A DNA stretch of 64,000 nucleotides from Albula goreensis (GCA_022829145.1 CM040746.1:41707212-41771211), one strand, 5' to 3'. Counted from the stretch's first letter, positions 47,391-60,034 are shown. Notes: a model not told the origin generated them from the sequence alone. Numbers and translations are program-made.

Positions 47391-49260
47391 GTTAGTGGCA
47401 AAGGAGCGCATGCTAGATTGTTTTGCAGTACAACACGTAAGTGATTGCATTTCTTTCGATTTAAAATGCTTTCAAATCGTATTTCTTCCTTTTATAACAC
47501 AGTTGACTGCAATGGAGAATGTGGTAATTTTCTTTCTTGCCGATGGAAACGTAAATGTGTGCTTATTGACATTAACATGTGCTGACTGCATCCAGTCTCA
47601 GGGCTTTACATTTCAAAAAGAAAAGGTTTGGCATTTGAAAACAAAAACATTTGTAACGAGGAGCTTTGGTTCATTTCCTGCTTTAGTTCGATGCGCAGGA
47701 GCTAGTTAGCAAACCTTACAACACACAGGCAAACTAGGTGTTACTCCTTCAATGTGTTCATGTACAGTTTTACACATGTGTACAGCGGTGACACCTCTAG
47801 ATCCTTGTATTGACTGGTAGTGTATTGATTCGCGATAGTATGTTTCCGGCGTTTGTTTTTTTGTTTTTTTTTTTGGTCTATTTTCAACTGGTTGTGCCGG
47901 TTTGTTTGTTCGGTGTGTTTAATATTTAACATCGTACGAAAGGGTATCTCTTGGGGGGAATTGAATGGACACTGTTTAAAGAGTAACTTTTTTTCTCCCT
48001 CGTATGTAATAGATAATAGGGTGGACTCGTCGCCCTATATTTCTTATAATTACTGGTAGGGCTTTGCTTTTGTGTATTCGTCTCGTTAAATACTTTCAGA
48101 TTGGTATAAATCGTCATACTTATATCGAAAGTCTTCATAGAATAAATTATTTTGATGTCATTTGTCCTTTAAACTTAAAATGCCTGAATGGGACAAGCCA
48201 TACAAAGATGCACGTTATGCATGATAGAGCTAACCATGGTTCTGAAATGTATCGTTCTTCAGTAGCTCTGTTTGTTACTTTAACGGTTGAAGTGGGAGGC
48301 AGACCCCAACACTAAAAATAATGACGAAACCGCAAGCCCGTTTTCTGTTTGACTTTTGTTTTATGAGTAGCCGCGATCAAGAAAAGTTGAAGGAAACTAA
48401 AGAAACATAAAGCTCAGGGCCAAATGTATTTTTGGTTGCAGTAACGTTATGAAATTCAACTAAGAATGAAGACAGTAATGTATTCACAGCCCGCTGCAAT
48501 AGAAATATTGTTTCTTGACGTGTATGGTAGACGTGATATATGCAATAAAAATTATATTGATAATATAAATATATAACAATATTTATTAAGACAGAGTCTT
48601 AAATCACTCGAAAATTTAGTATAGTGAAGGGACTTTATTTTATTCCCAGAAATCGCCTAACGCCTCAGTGATGTAAGCCACGTTTGTTTCAGTGAAAAAA
48701 AAAAAATAATGTCTAGTTGTTTGTAGCCAGCTGAATTTCTTGCAGTACCTTTTTTTGCGTGTTACTTCAGCAATAGTATCTCCGCGAATCTATGCGGAGA
48801 ACCTGCTGACAAGCATTTCCACCTCATTGACCGAATTCGCTTAGGGGAATCGGTTTTCTGACTTTTTTTGGGGCGGGGGGCGGGGTGGTTGTCACCCTAC
48901 ATCGGTAAACAAATCGTTTAAATTAGGCATACACAAATTAGATTCTCCAATGTGGTCAGTTGTTGTACTGATGCCTGACCTCACTTCAAGACAGTAACGT
49001 CTTGTATAGAGCAATTGCTGAGGTGGAACCGTCTTACCTCCAGTAACCCCTGGGTGTTTTACAATGCCCGTGACGGTAAACTGAACACGCTTTATGGAAG
49101 GCCTTCCACGACCCTACCTTAACCCTGCAAAAGAACGGTCGTGCGGATTGTGGACTGCTGAGGCACTGAGGTTGCAGAAATTTGACCAATAACGCAAATC
49201 CCTTGTCGGCCCTAAATATGACATCAACTGTGTTGGTAATGGCAACATAAAAGCTCAAGA

Positions 49261-50139
49261 CTGTACTTCTATAGGCTGCTACCCATTAGAAACACACGGG
49301 AGCAACTTAATGCAGACCATTTCCTTGATTGCCATACTGCCCAGTGTGTGGTTTAATATTCAAAGAGGACCACAAATCTCTCAGCCATTATATGTCCTGT
49401 ATAGCTTGCATGGTGTGTGTGAGTGTGTGTGTGAGTGTGTGTAGAGAAAGGAGAAAGAAAGAGACAGAGATAAAGAGATGGTTTTATTCTGTCTGTCAGA
49501 AAAGTAAATGAGGATATAACATACAGTGGGACTGGATAATTTAATTGTGATTTTCCCCAGTCTTGACACATGGTATGTGTTGCATTATTGAATGCTGTGG
49601 GACATGTTTACCGGTGTGGGGAGTGGAACATGCATCACTGCAGACACAAATAATGTGCAGCTTGGCTGGGAGAGGCTCTGTGGCTCTGTGCGTGTTACAG
49701 TGGAGCTGATTGGCTCAGCACGTCTCTTTGGTACACCCTGTTAGAGCTCTCTCAGCCCTCAGCATCGGCGTACAGGCTAAGCCTCGGGTTTGGGGCATAG
49801 GGGATGTGGAGTGCTGTACCCTGTATTTCAGCTGATCGGACATGAGTCATAGGGAATGTGAGTCGCACAGTCCGGCAGTGCTGTACCCTGTATTTCAGCT
49901 GATTCCTGCCATTACCCTACTGCCACCAGTCATGCGATAGGAGTGTTTTAGCTGGGTATCTCCTGAAAGTGACAGAAACACTGCACTGCTGTAAGTGATG
50001 TCTGTCCTACCCTGTATGGTGCATCAGTCCTTCATATTGCTGCATCCATCTGCTGTAAAATCTTGCTCTATTTTTGTATGCCATGGTGTGATTCTTCTCA
50101 TGGATGAGGCTCCTACAGTGATGGGTCTGTTGTACTGGA
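49261..50139. repeat. Noncoding DNA with a two-copy 67-bp repeat
   Basis: AGTGCTGTACCCTGTATTTC and the next seven bases recur at 49810 and 49877, with related sequence between them. A short GTGTGA run lies near 49418. Otherwise nothing recognised. Confidence 0.7.
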
Positions 50140-51359
50140 CTGATAAATGATGTACACACCGGGGCTTATATTAGGCTGATAATGGATGTACACACCGGGG
50201 CTTATATTGGGCTGATAATGGATGAACACACCAGGGTTTATATTGGGCTGATAATGGATGTACACACCAGGGTTTATATTGGGCTGATAATGGATGTACA
50301 CACCAGGGTTTATATTGGGCTGATAATGGATGTACACTCCAGCTGATAATGGATGTACACACCGGGGCTTATATTGGGCTGATAATGGATGTACACACCA
50401 GGGTTTATATTGGGCTGATAATGGATGTACACACCTGGGTTTATATTGGGCTGATAATGGATGTACACACCAGGGTTTATATTGGGCTGATAATGGATGT
50501 ACACACCAGGGTTTATATTGGGCTGATAATGGATGTACACACCTGGGTTTATATTGGGCTGATAATGGATGTACACACCAGGGTTTATATTGGGCTGATA
50601 ATGGATGTACACACCAGGGTTTATATTGGGCTGATAATGGATGGGGTTTATATTGGGCTGATAATGGATGTACACACCAGGGCTTATATTGGGCTGATAA
50701 TGGATGTACACACCAGGGTTTATATTGGGCTGATAATGGATGTACACACCAGGGGTTTATATTGGGCTGATAATGGATGTACACACCAGGGTTTATATTG
50801 GGCTGATAATGGATGCTTTATATTGATAATGGATGTACACTCCAGGGCTTATATTGGGCTGATAATGGATGTACACACCAGGGTTTATATTGGGCTGATA
50901 ATGGATGTACACACCGGGGTTTATATTGGGCTGATAATGGATGTACACACCAGGGTTTATATTGGGCTGATAATGGATGTACACTCCAGGGCTTATATTG
51001 GGCTGATAATGGATGTACACACCAGGGTTTATATTGGGCTGATAATGGATGTACACACCAGGATTTATATTGGGCTGATAATGGATGTACACACCAGGGT
51101 TTATATTGGGCTGATAATGGATGTACACACCAGGGTTTATATTGGGCTGATAATGGATGTATATTGGGCATAATGGATGTACACACCGGGCTTTATATTG
51201 GGCTGATAATGGATGATATTGGGCTGATAATGGATGTACACACCAGGGTTTATATTAGGCTGATAATGGATGTGCACACCTGGGTTTATATTGGGCTGAT
51301 AATGGATGTACACACCAGGGTTTATATTGGGCTGATAATGGATGTACACACCAGGGTTT
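50140..51359. repeat. 36-bp minisatellite, about 33 units
   Basis: The unit is CTGATAATGGATGTACACAC followed by CAGGGTTTATATTGGG. Common variants are CGGGGCTTAT, CAGGGCTTAT, CTGGGTTTAT and ACTCCAG. Truncated units lie near 50335, 50640, 50815, 51160 and 51215. As 36 bp is 12 codons, open frames such as GVYIHYQPNINP repeats run on both strands; they are not genes. The array ends about 630 bp before the complexin exon. Confidence 0.97.
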
Positions 51360-51846
51360 CTGTGGGCCTTGTCCTCTCGAAAGATGAGTGTGTTCAGTGG
51401 GGGTGATGCTGGGGCATAATCCATCTCAGAGATGAGCTGATGACACACAGTGGCCCAGGGGTCATCAGTCCTGTTCAGTGCTGTAATGCATGGCCCAGCA
51501 GGCACTGGGACACAAAGGGGGGGCTTTAGGACACCTGACAGAGCCTTTGTAAGACCAAAACAAATGAGGGTGCTACAATATGTTTACCATTTACTTATGA
51601 ATTTGAACTTATTTTTTAGTGGAGAGTTCAGTTTTTTATTGGTTCAGAAAAGCCAGTTAATTGACCGCTCAGTGTAGTACCTCCAGTTCTGAGTTTAATG
51701 AGCTTTACTGTTCCATCACTAGGTGGTTGAATATGGGATTAGTCCAAGTCTAAAATACATTGAAATAAAATTAATTTACATTAAATAAGAGTCTGTGCTT
51801 TCATGCCTGCAGATTCATGCTCGTGTGTGTGTTCATGTGTATTTAT
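51360..51846. other. Single-copy noncoding stretch
   Basis: Nothing recognised; presumed 5' intron of cplx2. Confidence 0.5.
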
Positions 51847-51856
51847 GGTGTGTGTG

Positions 51857-51908
<52 letters not shown>

Positions 51909-51922
51909 TGTGTGTGTGTGTG
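51847..51922. repeat. (TG)n(CGTG)n microsatellite next to the complexin exon
   Basis: A TG run, then about nine CGTG units, then TG again. It is strictly alternating purine-pyrimidine and rich in CG steps, hence a strong Z-DNA candidate. It ends 71 bp before the exon's 3' splice junction. Confidence 0.95.
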
Positions 51923-51993
51923 GTGATGTCCTTTGTAAAGTAACACATTGTTTCAGCCTTCCTTCTCTTTCTCTGTTTTTTCTCCCCTTACAG

Positions 51994-52160
51994 GTGTGAA
52001 AAAGTTGTAAAGGAAGAGGAGAACACACAGGAGACAGAAAGAGACAAAAGGCTTTTGTTTTGGGAAAGAAGCGTGGCTGTGTGAAAATTTCTCTTCAGCG
52101 TTAGGAGACTCTGAGAAAGCGAGAGCATCATGGATTTTGTGATGAAGCAAGCTTTAGGGG
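51994..52160 (+). other. cplx2: cplx2 exon: 5'UTR plus first codons
   Basis: The exon is preceded by a long, nearly pure pyrimidine tract (about 51957-51990) and the acceptor CTTACAG, with AG at 51992-51993. It contains 136 bp of purine-rich 5'UTR and the start codon at 52130, and ends at 52160 before donor GTGAGT at 52161. Splice signals on both sides, together with the protein match, make this a convincing internal exon. It implies at least one noncoding exon further upstream. Confidence 0.8.
52130..52160 (+). CDS. cplx2: Complexin-2, first coding segment (partial)
   Basis: Complexins are small soluble presynaptic proteins (about 134 residues) that bind assembled SNARE complexes and both restrain and promote calcium-triggered vesicle fusion. 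The ten codons here read MDFVMKQALG, and the last base begins the next Gly, giving the conserved complexin start MDFVMKQALGG. Residue 2 is Asp as in complexin-2; complexin-1 has Glu. These residues belong to the N-terminal segment involved in activating release. The accessory and central SNARE-binding helices and the C-terminal domain would be encoded by exons beyond the window. The ATG has A at -3 and G at +4, with an in-frame TGA at 52112-52114, so the start is secure. The intron falls in phase 1 after GGG-G, as I recall for mammalian CPLX2. With only eleven residues, a fish cplx2 paralogue cannot be excluded. Confidence 0.8.
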
Positions 52161-54177
52161 GTGAGTGCCCTAAATCTGTAGCTCTGTCTCAAACCCCCCA
52201 CCCCCACGCACAAGGTGCAGCACAACAATTAATATGCTGCATACATCTTTGCCTAATGTTGTTAAAGTAGGATTGATTTATTTTGTCATAACAATATAGA
52301 ATTACTAAATCCATTTTATATGAATTAATTACACATTAAAGCATGTAGCCAGATGTTATTTGTATTTTTTAACTGTGAGTGTTGAGCAGTATATGCAAAA
52401 ACGTTCCCCACTGGACTGCAAATCCAGCTCTCAAAAAAGATTAAATAAGAAAATAGTGTGTAACTGTGATACATAAAATCCTTAAAATAAACAATGATGA
52501 GTTATACAAAAAAGTTGGTAATACGCTGAACAGCTGAAGCTGAATTTTTATATCATTTGAAACACTTTCTTTCAAGCTGCATTCTTGCAAGCTAATAAGT
52601 AATAAAAAGTAATAGTTCATCATAAAGTTTTGACACTGTCCTGTTTAATAAAATTCACTGGCATGATAGCCAGTTTATCCTGGCAAATACACATCTGATG
52701 ACAGAACAAGCTTTTAGTGAGCCGTGTTATGGGTGGAGCTACTGTGAGTTGTCATTTTCCTGACTGCTTTAAACCATTAAATTGTGGTCACTCAACGTCC
52801 AATCACACTAATTGGTTCAGTTCAGTCAAGTAGCACCTGTGGTATGATGGAACCCTCATTCTCACATAATTACATCACTGGTTTTTTAGCCAGCCGTATT
52901 TGTTTGTCAGCTCAGCGTGGTATGTTGTCACAGGGCCTGAGGGGTCAGAAGTGCCTATTCGGTTACATTAGAAATCAGCTGAGCTCAGGAAGTGTGCTCA
53001 TGAATTAGATATAAGTGCCGCCTCCACAAAATGGCCTCCATCCAAGGAGAGATAGACCTGCACACAGGCTGTAGATTTACCACAACCTCATCAGAAGGGG
53101 GCACTTTGTTTTAGGGTCAACTAGACCATAAATCCCATTTGCACAGTCACATTAATCAGTGGGATGGCTGCCAGTAATAAAACTAGATTTACACTCCTCC
53201 CAGCAATTTAACCCAGCGGGTCAGAGGCAGCAAATGGCCTTCTCGGGGGAGACAGCGCCCATACCATAACCTTCTATGTGTTTCATCTGGACTTAGTGCT
53301 ACGTTAATGTTATAAGGTCTCAGCACAGTGAGATTTAGGATATGAGGTCTATAGAGGTTGACTCTCACTAATTTGATTTTGGTGAACATTGAAATGCTGC
53401 TCCATGCACAGTCAGCAAAAAAAGCCATTATTGCAGTTATGTTGGCCAATGTTGTAATCCAGGCACCACCATGCAATGAGCCAGCAGCCCAGCAGTGCAT
53501 TCTAGGGAAACATACACCCCCACAACAATAATGTACTTTACACATACAGTACATATATCTGCAGTAACCTTATTATCAATCTATGTCCCAAAAAATACCA
53601 AACAATACATAATGTTTATTCAGATAAACAATGCATGTGCAATGCATGGCAAGTCTGACATATTACAATATTGTATGTTTATAACATTTTTGTTGCCTGG
53701 ATCTTTATAATAGTTTTGTGATGGAAAATGTCTCATTTAAAATTGAGGATAATCTTCATAATATTAATAAACCAATCAATCACAGAAATGGGAACAATGT
53801 ACAGAAACAAAGGTATTAATCATTTTTTCAGTTTCTTACTGCTGGTATTACTTTCAAATCCATCATACATTTCTGATGTGTGATATAAAAGATGGAAAAT
53901 GCATAGATTTATGAATATTTTGGACCAGGGTTATGAATAACCCTGGAAGAAAGCCTTAGTCTCCATGGTGGCCCTGAGGGGCGGGGACAGTGCTGGACCA
54001 AAGGGGTCCTGGAGGGACGCAGGGAAAATTCCACATGTGAGTTACATGACAAAGCAGGAGACCATTGGAGTTTTTACACGTGCTGCAGCAAAACATGAAA
54101 GCTGAATATAAAACAACTGTTGATAAGAAACATGAATGCGACCCAGACCTAAACTACATTAATTTAGATGAGCTCAA

Positions 54178-54522
54178 TGTTGGAGGGTTAGGGGTAGTGT
54201 AATAATGTGCCAGTATTGGAGGGTTAGGGGTAGGGTTAGTGTAAGGGTATTTATGTCCCAGTTTTGGAGGGTTAGGGTTAGTGTAAGGGTATTTATGTCC
54301 CAGTTTTGGAGGGGTAGGGTTAGTGTAATTATGTGCCAGTATTGGAGGGTTAGGGGTAGGGTTAGTGTAAGGGTATTTATGTCCCAGTTTTGGAGGGTTA
54401 GGGTTAGTGTAATTATGTGCCAGTATTGGAGGGTTAGGGGTAGGGTTAGTGTAAGGGTATTTATGTCCCAGTTTTGGAGGATTAGGGTTAGTGTAAGGGT
54501 ATTTATGTCCCAGTATTGGAGG
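54178..54522 (+). repeat. G-rich minisatellite with telomere-like words, mixed period
   Basis: CAGTATTGGAGGGTTAGGGG, TAGGGTTAGTGTAAGGGTAT and TTATGTCCCAGTTTTGGAGG modules alternate in two module types (CAGTATTGG / CAGTTTTGG). The spacing is mostly 45-57 bp. The + strand is rich in GGGTTAGGG. Confidence 0.93.
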
Positions 54523-54969
54523 TACTATGCACTATGCACTAGATAGTACAGGTATACACACTAACAATGCCAGCGATCAGAAGTGTGGGGTTGCATGGTT
54601 TGCATATTCCAGAATGCAGCGCGAAAGGGAAAGGGAGGTGTCTCCTGCAACTGAAAATTTCAAACAAAATGGTGGGTGCAGAAGCATCACCAGTAACACT
54701 CTGATGATGTGTTTCTGGATCGTAAAACACCTTGAAGTGTGTTCACTCTCATACGCTAACAAGTGAAAGCATACACTTTAATGAATAGTAGACAGTGTAT
54801 ACACAATAATTTGGAGTATGTAGTGCACTTTTGGGACATTGGGTGGAAGTTGAAATGGGACATGTTTGTCGTACAAGCCATTTTATGTTAAGAAAAAAAA
54901 TTGTAGATTTGTTTTGCCATGGAAACTTTATTTTTGGGGGGGTACTTTTATTGTGATAAATTGAACGGT

Positions 54970-55750
54970 AACCTGTGCGGCATTTTGGGTAATTTTAATG
55001 GCGCCTTCATAGCGCGTGTGTGATTGCGGAAATTTGGAAGACGCCAAGTGCCAAGAGTTGTTTTCAACCGTCGTTTTGTTTTGTTTTTTTTTTCCTCAGT
55101 TTTTGACTAACCCTCCTTATGATATGCACTTTCAACAATAAATAAGTGGTAAATACAAATTAAATGTTTGGATTATTCAAGTCAACAAATCACTCATTGG
55201 ACGGACCCGCGGTAATGGATTTCGGATTAAACGCTATTCACTTGGACAAGCCATGACGACGCCCTTGGACTGCTGCCTTCTTCGTACCATAAGGTATTGC
55301 AGGGTTATTGCCTACCACATTTGAAGTGTACTTTCCAACGCGTTGAAACCTAAGCAAAAAGGCGTCTGTTGGTGGCTATTGGAAGTTGGACAAAAAATAT
55401 ACTGAGTGGTTGAATTGTCGAAGGAAATTGGACCCAGAATGTCCCTGCGTAATTTTTCCATATCCATTTTTTTTTGTTTTTGTGCACGACTAAAACGAAG
55501 TCAGTCACACTTGGGTCCCTCTAAATGTTCTTATATGAAGGAACATCGAAAGAGCATAACAACCTCCGTATTATCGTCATTTTGACGAATTTGCAAGCAC
55601 GTAGTACAATTCCTGCTAACGAACTACACAACTTTGTATAATACAGTACAACTTAGAACACTGTTGCCATTGTGGTTAGACGCTACCGCACCAAGCTTTC
55701 TAACTTATCAAGAGCCGAAATATCAATAATCGACAGGTAACAAACACTAT
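54970..55750. promoter_or_regulatory. CpG-retaining intronic block
   Basis: CpGs are frequent again, for example GCGCGTGTGTGATTGCGG near 55013, GGACGGACCCGCGG near 55200 and GACGACGCCC near 55255. It could be an internal promoter, an enhancer or a young insertion. No exon is recognised. Confidence 0.25.
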
Positions 55751-56466
55751 TTGTATATAAATATAGTTAAAGTACTGTATGCTGGATATAACCAATGCAC
55801 AAATAAATCACGTATGGTTATCAAGCGCAGGATCGCTTCAGGCATACATTTGTACAGAAATATAGTTTTTCCTCGTAAGATGCGGAAGATGCAGACTATT
55901 TACCCTAAAACAACTTCTCTTTTGTAGGTGGAGCATCTAGTTTTTTTTTAATATAACTTGGAATTCAAATTCTTTAACTAGAAATATGGCACTTTTTTAA
56001 AGCAATTGTAGAGTTAAGTATTTTGTGCACAAGCTATCTTATACATGATTTACAGGCATAAATGAGGCCACTAAATCATACAAACACTGCAGTGTTTCTG
56101 CTGTACACACTGAACATCCACACACACGTATGCCTTCAAACCTTCATCTAACAAGTAAAGAAGAAGAAAGGGATTTTATTGAATTAGGGGAAATGAGCAC
56201 AGTCATTGCCTCTCCTTTCTCTTACCCAGCTGTTTTCCCCAACATCAAAGTCAACCCACGTTGCCATGACAAATGTTCTGTGACCACAATTTGTCATCAG
56301 AAACAAATGGAACCTGCATCCACCAGCACAGTCAAGCAGCGCCCTTGACTTCTCAATTGAGCTTTCTGTCAAAGGTGGCCCATCAGAAACAGGCAAACAT
56401 CTACTGCCTGTTTTACACAAGTGTGTCACTGCATGCAAATTAACCTGGAGAGAAAGATTGACAGCA

Positions 56467-56940
56467 ACCACCATGGCCTAAAGGGATACAGTTAGACACT
56501 AAAACCCCCTGCCCCAGCCCAACACAACACAATGGCCTACCATGGCCTAAACAACCACCATGGCCTAAAGGGATACAGTTAGACACTAAAACCCCCTGCC
56601 CCAGCCCAACACAACCACCATGGCCTAAAGGGATACAGTTAGACACTAAAACCCCCTGCCCCAGCCCAACACAACCACCATGGCCTAAAGGGATACAGTT
56701 AGACACTAAAACCCCCTGCCCCAGCCCAACACAACCACCATGGCCTAAAGGGATACAGTTAGACACTAAAACCCCCTGCCCCAGCCCAACACAACCACCA
56801 TGGCCTAAAGGGATACCAGCCCAACACAACCACCATGGCCTAAAGGGATACAGTTAGACACTAAAACCCCCTGCCCCAGCCCAACACAACCACCATGGCC
56901 TAAAGGGATACAGTTAGACACTAAAACCCCCTGCCCCAGC
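56467..56940. repeat. 60-bp minisatellite, about seven units
   Basis: CCATGGCCTAAAGGGATACA, GTTAGACACTAAAACCCCCT, GCCCCAGCCCAACACAACCA. Units are nearly identical. One unit near 56810 has lost about 40 bp between GGATAC and CAGCCCAAC, and the first junction (56530-56560) is scrambled. Confidence 0.96.
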
Positions 56941-58719
56941 ACTACACAATTACCATGCCAAGTGTTTCCAGTTGGCTTCCCTGAAGAAAGTGGTATGATT
57001 TTAATTCATCATTCATACTGGCCATGGTGCAGCTTAACTGTATCATCTGCTAAACTGCACATTAACACCACATCTTTCTCATATTGTTGCCTTGCTGTAA
57101 AAATAATCAAGTTTTTATTGACCATATTTAATTTGTTACCTTATGATTTAAAGTTCCACAAGATATTTTCAACATAGTGTCAACATCCATTATACAGGTC
57201 TCATGAATTTGTGATTCATGATTTTAAGGTCACTTAAGAAGACATGCAGTAGAGAGAAGCACAGAATTGTGGTGGAGAGTGGGATTGGGGGTGAGATGTC
57301 CTGTTTTAATGGTGCCGCAGGTTGTGAAAATGGCAGATCCACAGTTAGCCCAGCAACAGGGAGGACTGCAGTTATAATTAAGCCGTGATGCGGGTGGGTG
57401 CTCACCAGAGTCAGCAGCTCCCTGCATTGTTTTTGTGAAAGCTGAAAGCCAGCTGAAGCATGTCAGTCATCACTTATCTATAATATGGGCTTAACACGCA
57501 GCGAGAGGACTATAAAATGGGCTTAACACACAGTGAAAGAGCCGATATATGAACACAAAGACTGCCAGCCCCTCAAGCGTAGGTTTTGTTCCAGCTACTT
57601 AACATGATTACTTTTTCACGCCGATGAAAAATAAGGTCCATCATTTTGAAAGAAGATGGTCACGATAGTATGGGGTAAAACTGACTTAATAATGAAAACC
57701 TGTTCTAAGTAAGTAGGGCATCTCTCTTGGGGTCTAAATGATGGGAATGGTGTTCTTTGACTGGTCTAGAACACCATGAGGAGTGGCTAGTCATATGACC
57801 ACTTCAGCTTCAGTAATATATAATTCTTGAATCAGCATTTGGCATCTGATGAAGTTGCCACTAGTTTCCATCTTTTCAGCCACATCTCACCCCCATTAGT
57901 GCAAAATCAGTGACACATGCAAGCTTTTTAATGGTTGTATAAATCAGTAGTGTACTCACTACTAGAGGTGGAATATCTAAATATATACTAGTCGTTTTTC
58001 TTCTTTCCATAATATGACCGTGTCATTTTTTTTTGCTATAAAACACAGCAGTTTTTCAACACCAGTCATGATCTCTTACCTGATCAGCCACTCTTATTTT
58101 CATGTGGTTATTAAAGTGTAAGTGGTTTATCAGAAGTGAAATGCCTCGAAATATGTGGTGGTAAGCAGCCCTCTATCCCCGTGTGAAGAGGAAAGGTTAA
58201 GAAACATAACCCACCCTAACTTTATAGAGCACAAATCGTCCTGTTCCACAGCTCTGCCTCGCCTGCTGCTTAGGCTGTAAAGCAGGCCACTGTAACACTG
58301 GAGCTTTTTTTAGGGGTCATTGTTAGTAAAGCGATGGCAGTAGAATAATACCAGGGTCATTTTTGAGTTATGTCATGATTTATAACAGTGCTTTTCAGAT
58401 TGGTGTGGAACCAAACTTGGATTCATTTCAGGTGTTTGTTGACTCAATAAGTAGACATGTTTGTTTGGTTTGTTGGTGGTAATTACTCATTATTGTTAAA
58501 TTAAATCATTCCAGGTTTGTATCCATGGACTACAACCGTCATGCACAGACTAGTGTCTTTTTAAATTAAAAAAACATATTTATCATCAAACTGTATTTCA
58601 TGTACTGTTCTAAGTGTTACATGTTAAGGCATCAGGATCAGAAGATGTTTTTGAGCTAACTCCATGTATTACCAGCTAATTCTTGTTTTTAAAAAGATCA
58701 GCCAACCTTGCAAAAAATT

Positions 58720-58925
58720 GCACTACAGTCATTTAGTGGATGCTTTTATCCAAAGTGACTAACGGTTGATTAGGCTAACCAAGGGCCAATCCCCCCTGGG
58801 AGCAATGTGGGGTAAGGGGCCTTGCTCAGGGGCCCAACAGCAATGGTGCTTTTTCAGTGGCTGGACTGGGGCTTGAACCACCAACCTCAGGGTTCACAGA
58901 CATGTACCTTAGCCACTACAGGGCT
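58720..58925 (-). mobile_element. tRNA-derived SINE, reverse orientation
   Basis: The tail, read in reverse, contains CACTTTGGATAAAAGCATCC then ACTAAATGACTG. Next come GGGCCCCTGAGCAAGGCCCC and GGTTCAAGCCCCAGTCCAGC (B-box region), and the head is CTGTAGTGGCTAAGGTACAT. It matches the SINE at 25250-25465 along its length and is therefore the same or a sister family. Its tail is nearer the usual fish consensus. Confidence 0.88.
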
Positions 58926-59056
58926 GGAAATGTGAAAATTCTCTCTCCTTGTCTTTAATTTGGAAAAAAAACTGTTATGTTGAAACTGAAGCCCCTTTCA
59001 CACATGCACTGCAACCTTGAACCTTTTGAGACATCACCCGGAGGAGCTGTATGTGT

Positions 59057-59072
59057 GGGTTAGGGTTAGGTT
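59057..59072 (+). repeat. Short telomere-like word
   Basis: GGGTTAGGGTTAGGTT, the same sixteen bases as at 45331. Confidence 0.7.
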
Positions 59073-59776
59073 ATGTGTGAGCGCAAATGTCCGAATCAGT
59101 AACACCGGACATTAAACGGACTTTGTCCTGCTAGCGCCCTCGTACAAAGTCTGGGTAATGTCCGCGTGAGAACACGTGTGACACGGAAAATTTCTGTGCT
59201 ACATGTGTGAAAGGGCAACTCCGGAAAATGTCTGGACCTGATTCTCTGGAGTTCATGTGTGAAAATGGCTTTTGTGATCATCACCCAGCATTTGAAACTA
59301 CATAATTCTGAATATTTTACCCAACTGTTTGCTCCAGAAAAGTATTACAGATTTGATGTAGCGCTGGATCCCATTCTGATTTTTCTCAGTGCATGTGCTG
59401 TTACATAACATGGCTTCCTTCCTATTCAAAGCCGCCTCTACTACAAGTTACGTAAAGGAAGAGCAATGTGCGATGAAGTAAAATGTCTTCAGTAATAGGC
59501 ATCAAGAACAAACATTACATAAGCTGAGGCACTAAAGTACTGTCCTCCAAAGTGTGTTTTTTTTCTTTGTCTGCGTGGGCAAGTCCTGCACAATAAATTA
59601 ATTGACATGGAAGTAAGTGTACTGTGGTGTATTCACCATGGAGGAGACACTGTAGGAAGTAGAAGTAAAAGCTTACAGTGGCTACTATGAAGACATCCCC
59701 CTAGATTCAGTCAAACAAGTAAAGTTTTCAAAGAGAGCAGTTTGATAAAAACCAAAAGAAACCCTCTGATAACAAA

Positions 59777-59903
59777 TCCATCCATCAATTATGTATACCC
59801 ACTTCATCCAGATCAGGGTCCAGGAGGACTGCAGCCTATCCCAGCATGCATGGGGCGAAAGGCTGGAAGAAACTCTAGACGGGTCGCCAGTCCATCACAC
59901 AGC
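59777..59903 (+). mobile_element. Fragment of a common fish interspersed repeat
   Basis: CATCCATCAATTATGTATAC, then GATCAGGGTCCAGGAGG, GCAGCCTATCCCAGCATGCA, GGGGCGAAAGGCTGGAAG and GGTCGCCAGTCCATCACAC appear in the order found in a very abundant dispersed fish repeat. I am confident of the resemblance but cannot assign its class. Confidence 0.7.
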
Positions 59904-60034
59904 CCCATTAAACTGACTGGCACCATGACAAAGACGCTGCTTCGGTTAGCTTGGCAGTTTTGTGTTCATCCTTAGGTCACTGTTTTGTGATATGATTGTG
60001 AATTATTCAAATCCAAAAGGTTTTTTATTGGACA

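Larger units (their letters stand above)
45500..49260 (+). promoter_or_regulatory. CpG-retaining region; candidate upstream promoter zone of cplx2
   Basis: CpG is retained across this region: 45540-45560, 45990-46000, 46190-46240, 46800-47440, 47820-48360 and 48780-49210. Within 46980-47440 I count about 14 CpG in 440 bp, many more than in neighbouring DNA. It lies about 5 kb upstream of the complexin coding exon on the same strand, a reasonable place for a promoter with a noncoding first exon. No protein-coding exon is recognised, and position is the main argument. Confidence 0.35.

Noticed and set aside
50140..51359. CRISPR-like regular repeat
   Set aside because: Units are directly contiguous with no unique spacers, and the genome is vertebrate.
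50113..51505. Repeat-rich open frames on both strands near the complexin exon
   Set aside because: Product of the 36-bp unit (12 codons); open equally on both strands.
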